From the NCBI GenBank assembly GCA_025677815.1, contig JAIXMP010000006.1, positions 1,302,001 through 1,366,000 on the forward strand: 64,000 nucleotides of DNA. The letters are read 5' to 3'. The DNA is from Phascolomyces articulosus (taxonomy: Eukaryota; Mucoromycota; Mucoromycetes; Mucorales; Lichtheimiaceae). Every line of letters begins with the position of its first letter. Within the stretch, counting starts at the first letter, position 1. The notes under the pieces were generated by a model. The model made no database searches, had not been told where the DNA came from, and was given only the letters and a program-made list of their open reading frames with translations. Of the stretch, positions 60,812 to 64,000 are shown in pieces. The position numbers and the translations under genes were made by a program.

Positions 60812-63800
60812 TTTGTTTGAACTTGTTCCTGGACAGATTTTTTTTTTCTTTTCAGGTCACACAGATACTGGTGCGACTATGATGTACACGAAGCTAGCAA
60901 ATAGAGTCAACGTCAAGCTTAGGTTGAAGTGCTGAGTCTGTAACTTAAGGCATTATGGTAGACCACAACAATCATAAATATAAGAATCAGAAAGACAATT
61001 ATAATCTATCTTTAGTAATGAAATCACTCCCCCCCTCCTTTACTGGGCGCACTCATAACTAATTATGGTATGCTGAATCTCATCGTGATGGAGTGTTTAT
61101 ATTTCAAATGTAAACAAGTGCCCTGATTCATTCAAATCCACTTTTTATAATAATGAATTTATCTGGATATGAATGAAGGAATTTACACTCTATATAATTT
61201 GAACCGATACGTTGCATAAATAGCCATCATATGACATTATTGTAGAAGATTGAAGATTTCGTCTTCATTTTTCAGTCCCATGCATTATTGTCAGACTTGT
61301 AAAGAAGTGTATATATAAGTATAATATAAAAATAGGATCTAAATGATGATATGCTTTTTGACTATTCAACGACATTCTTTCCATTATGTTTGGACAAGTT
61401 ATGATCAAGATACAAGTAAAAGTATAATAGCGGTCAAAAATAATTGCTGCATTATATCACATTTACTCATAGATAGCAGTTGTAGAACACTTGACAGGCG
61501 TTGATACCCTACACCTTTCTATTGTCATTTCCTCTTTTACAAAAAGAATATATCCTTTTTCCATCCTTGGTAATGCTGGTTTTCGTAATCAATAATTATT
61601 TGGTTCCAAGAAGATAAAAATTAACCAATTTCACATACATTGTCAAATTTATTTTGAATATTACGAAGAAGTCTACATATAAACATGACATATAAACTAG
61701 ATGAAAATAAAGGTGTGCTTCTTGGCTATCTAATGCTTCTTGCTTTGTTACATTTGACCAAGTTTTGATCAAGATATAAGCAAAAGTAAAGCACTATCAA
61801 AAATGAAAATAGAAGTTCATGTAAACAATAAAAAAAGGTTGTTCTCATTGGTTTAATTATTTCACAAGGTATGTGTACAATGTCTAATAATGGAGTGATT
61901 TTATTTAATCCAAAAATTTGAATGCTGATTGATTGAAATGAGAATATGTTCAATAATCCTTTTCTTTTTTTTTCGTAGATTGACACGCACAACAACAAAA
62001 AAAGAAATCGACGTAGTAAGTAGTATTTAACATAGTGTGTGGGGATAATGGTGAGGTGATAAGCTTCTGGTATAATAGAAATTATATTAATCAACGTTCA
62101 TCTTTTTTATATCTTCTTTTAGGAAAGGAGTGGTGGTTCAGTACCTTGTACGTTTTTTTTTATCTTGCGCATTTACCAACGTAAGTGGAAGAACGGGAAT
62201 GTTATTGCAGAGAATGAGAGGAAAAAGGGAATGGTGATGCAGTTGTCTCTTCTTTCTTTCTATTTTGCATCCTTCCATTCCTTTTCTTTGCTCTCCTGTC
62301 GAGACCCGGCTCCATACTATAGTAGAAAATAAAAACCTAATAGCTATTGCCTTTACCTATGTAATTGCTTACATTGTTGGAACCCCTTTAAGGATCAAGT
62401 GGAGCAGAATAAGTAAATATTTCTTTAGCATAATATATAAACTCATGTTCTATGTACAATTAAATTGATTTTTTTCTTCTTTTTTCAGTTGATACACCGT
62501 CTTTGGCATAATTCGATTAATTCCCTTCTTTCACTAGCTCTTACTTATAGCAATGTTGATAGATAGAAAAGAAAAATAGTGCTAAAAATTTTATTAACAA
62601 TCATTATTTTATTATTATATATGAAACCACTTTTATTATTTCATTATTATTCTTGTATTATTTGATTTGTATATATTTAATCTCACGCATACACATGATA
62701 CTATAGCCCATACTCAATTTGCATTAAAAATCATTAAAAGTTATTTTCTCTCTCAGGATGATGAAGCTGGTAAGAGAGACACCACGAAAACATGGTTATA
62801 TCTAAACTTTTCTCCTTATCCTACTAATAGTTATCCCATAATATATTATTGGAGGACAGTGAAGAACGTACTCATTCAAAATAGTGTGCATAATGATGAC
62901 ATTATAATACTATAGTAACTAAAGCGCGTTGGCATTATTATTAATCAAGGTGGTAGTTGTAGTTTTGTGTTGATGTGCTTGGTATAAAAGAATTTGAGGA
63001 AAAATTACATAATTGACTAGTTATATAGAACTTACTACCACAATGCAGTAAAACTTGCTTATTTCTCTATTACCATTGCAGACGTCATTATAGTATTCTT
63101 TGAGTACAGAAGGAAGGAAGGAACGTTTGTTATATACTATGAATATTTTTAATACGATGATCCGTTTTCAATTGGGTTATTAATTGAATAAATCTTTCCA
63201 TTGTATCCATTTTTAAAACACGCCCCATTTAACACTATAATGGTTTTCAAAGTAAAAAGAGCCATATATTGTCTTCGCCGGTGAAATCGTTTTTTCATTG
63301 GTTATATTAACATTGGATTATTATTATCTGCTCATTTCTTCAAGTTCTGAGATTCTGTTCAAGCTAATGTCTTTCAGTATAAGTACATGTACAGTTTTGT
63401 TATGTTTTAAAGTTGGGGCTTAAAAATTGGCGTATTTACTAACCATAGAAGCACAAATAAAATCAACACGAACTTTCTCTCTTTCTTTACTCCAACTTAC
63501 TGTTAGTTTCTTATATTGTTTTATAGTCATCCAGCAGCAGCGAATCAAATAAGCATATCAGAAAGAATAGTGGTATTCATGTTATCCACTATCTGATCTG
63601 ATGAAAAAGTAACGAATATCCAAAGCTTTTTCTTTATCATTTGCATATGGAGAAATATTACTCCTTATTTATTTACGAGATGCGCCAGCGATGATCTTTA
63701 AAGTTTTGGCTTAGTTATTTGAAATATGATACATATGTTTTAGTAAGAAAAAGGTACATTTATAAAGCGTTACTTTTTTTCTATTCTTCTTGGCTACAAA

Positions 63801-64000
63801 CACAACTACTTTTTAATTACATACTCTACTCCTTACTTCCATCACTACATACCGCTCTATATCTTGAAGAAGAATTCCATTCATTGGCAGAAAATACCCT
63901 GCTGAAGTCAACGAAAAGATTCTTATTACTTTTCATCAATGTACTCCCTTTCACCAGTTTTTCATTTACACCTCCATTTTTAATTTCTATTTATGACTAT
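60812..64000. other. Right-hand 3.2 kb without a convincing gene
   Basis: AT-rich DNA with short open frames (61726-62094 minus; 62265-62468 and 62667-62915 plus) that match no family I know. Near the end, TGCGCCA at 63681, a 15-mer GCGATGATCTTTAAA at 63688 that also occurs before the P450 gene, and GGCTTAG at 63709 suggest a promoter for a gene beyond the edge. The first 200 bp hold the promoter of the rhodanese gene. Confidence 0.45.

Overview
The window reads as nuclear DNA of an early-diverging (Mucoromycota-type) fungus. The DNA is AT-rich, genes are split by many short GT-AG introns (about 50-110 nt), and spacers are full of homopolymers and microsatellites. The gene content includes an animal/plant-type O-GlcNAc transferase, a RECQL1-like helicase and a swollen family of HSPA12-like Hsp70s, which fits that group better than Dikarya. 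The assignment is inferred from gene content alone.

Layout. 0-12.4 kb is housekeeping: a large GT41 O-GlcNAc transferase running off the left edge (-), a Ser/Asn-rich protein of unknown function in six exons (+), an SDR oxidoreductase in eight exons (+), the eIF2 assembly factor CDC123 (+), and, convergent with it, a tiny four-exon gene for signal peptidase subunit SPC1 (-).

14.6-40.4 kb is an accessory island. It holds six intact Hsp70-like ATPase genes (three +, then the order is +,-,-,+,+,+ counting from the left), one deletion derivative that fuses the first exon region to the last, one decayed tail, and two small paralogous single-exon genes that resemble stand-alone WWE domains. All six intact copies share the same five-exon structure and intron phases (2,2,0,2), so they came from one spliced ancestor by DNA-level duplication. 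A 192-bp stretch identical between two copies points to ongoing gene conversion. Two short motifs, GGCTTAGC (about 110-210 bp upstream) and TGGCGCAT (about 330-500 bp upstream), recur in front of the + strand copies and may be shared control sites.

41.6-60.8 kb is housekeeping again: RAD6 ubiquitin-conjugating enzyme with a 12-nt exon (+), a ten-exon RECQL1-like helicase (-), a decayed Mutator-like transposase remnant (-), a cytochrome P450 (+), a PHD/SET protein of the Set3/MLL5 class (-), ribosomal protein uS7/RPS5 (-), and a rhodanese-type tRNA uridine hydroxylase homologue (-). 60.8-64 kb shows no convincing gene.

Genes here are individually transcribed; apart from the Hsp70/WWE island no neighbours form an obvious pathway. 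RAD6 and the RecQ helicase are convergent and both act on genome maintenance, but adjacency may be chance. Exon boundaries were placed by hand from splice signals, frame continuity and family resemblance; where lengths are given, the spliced frames close without internal stops.
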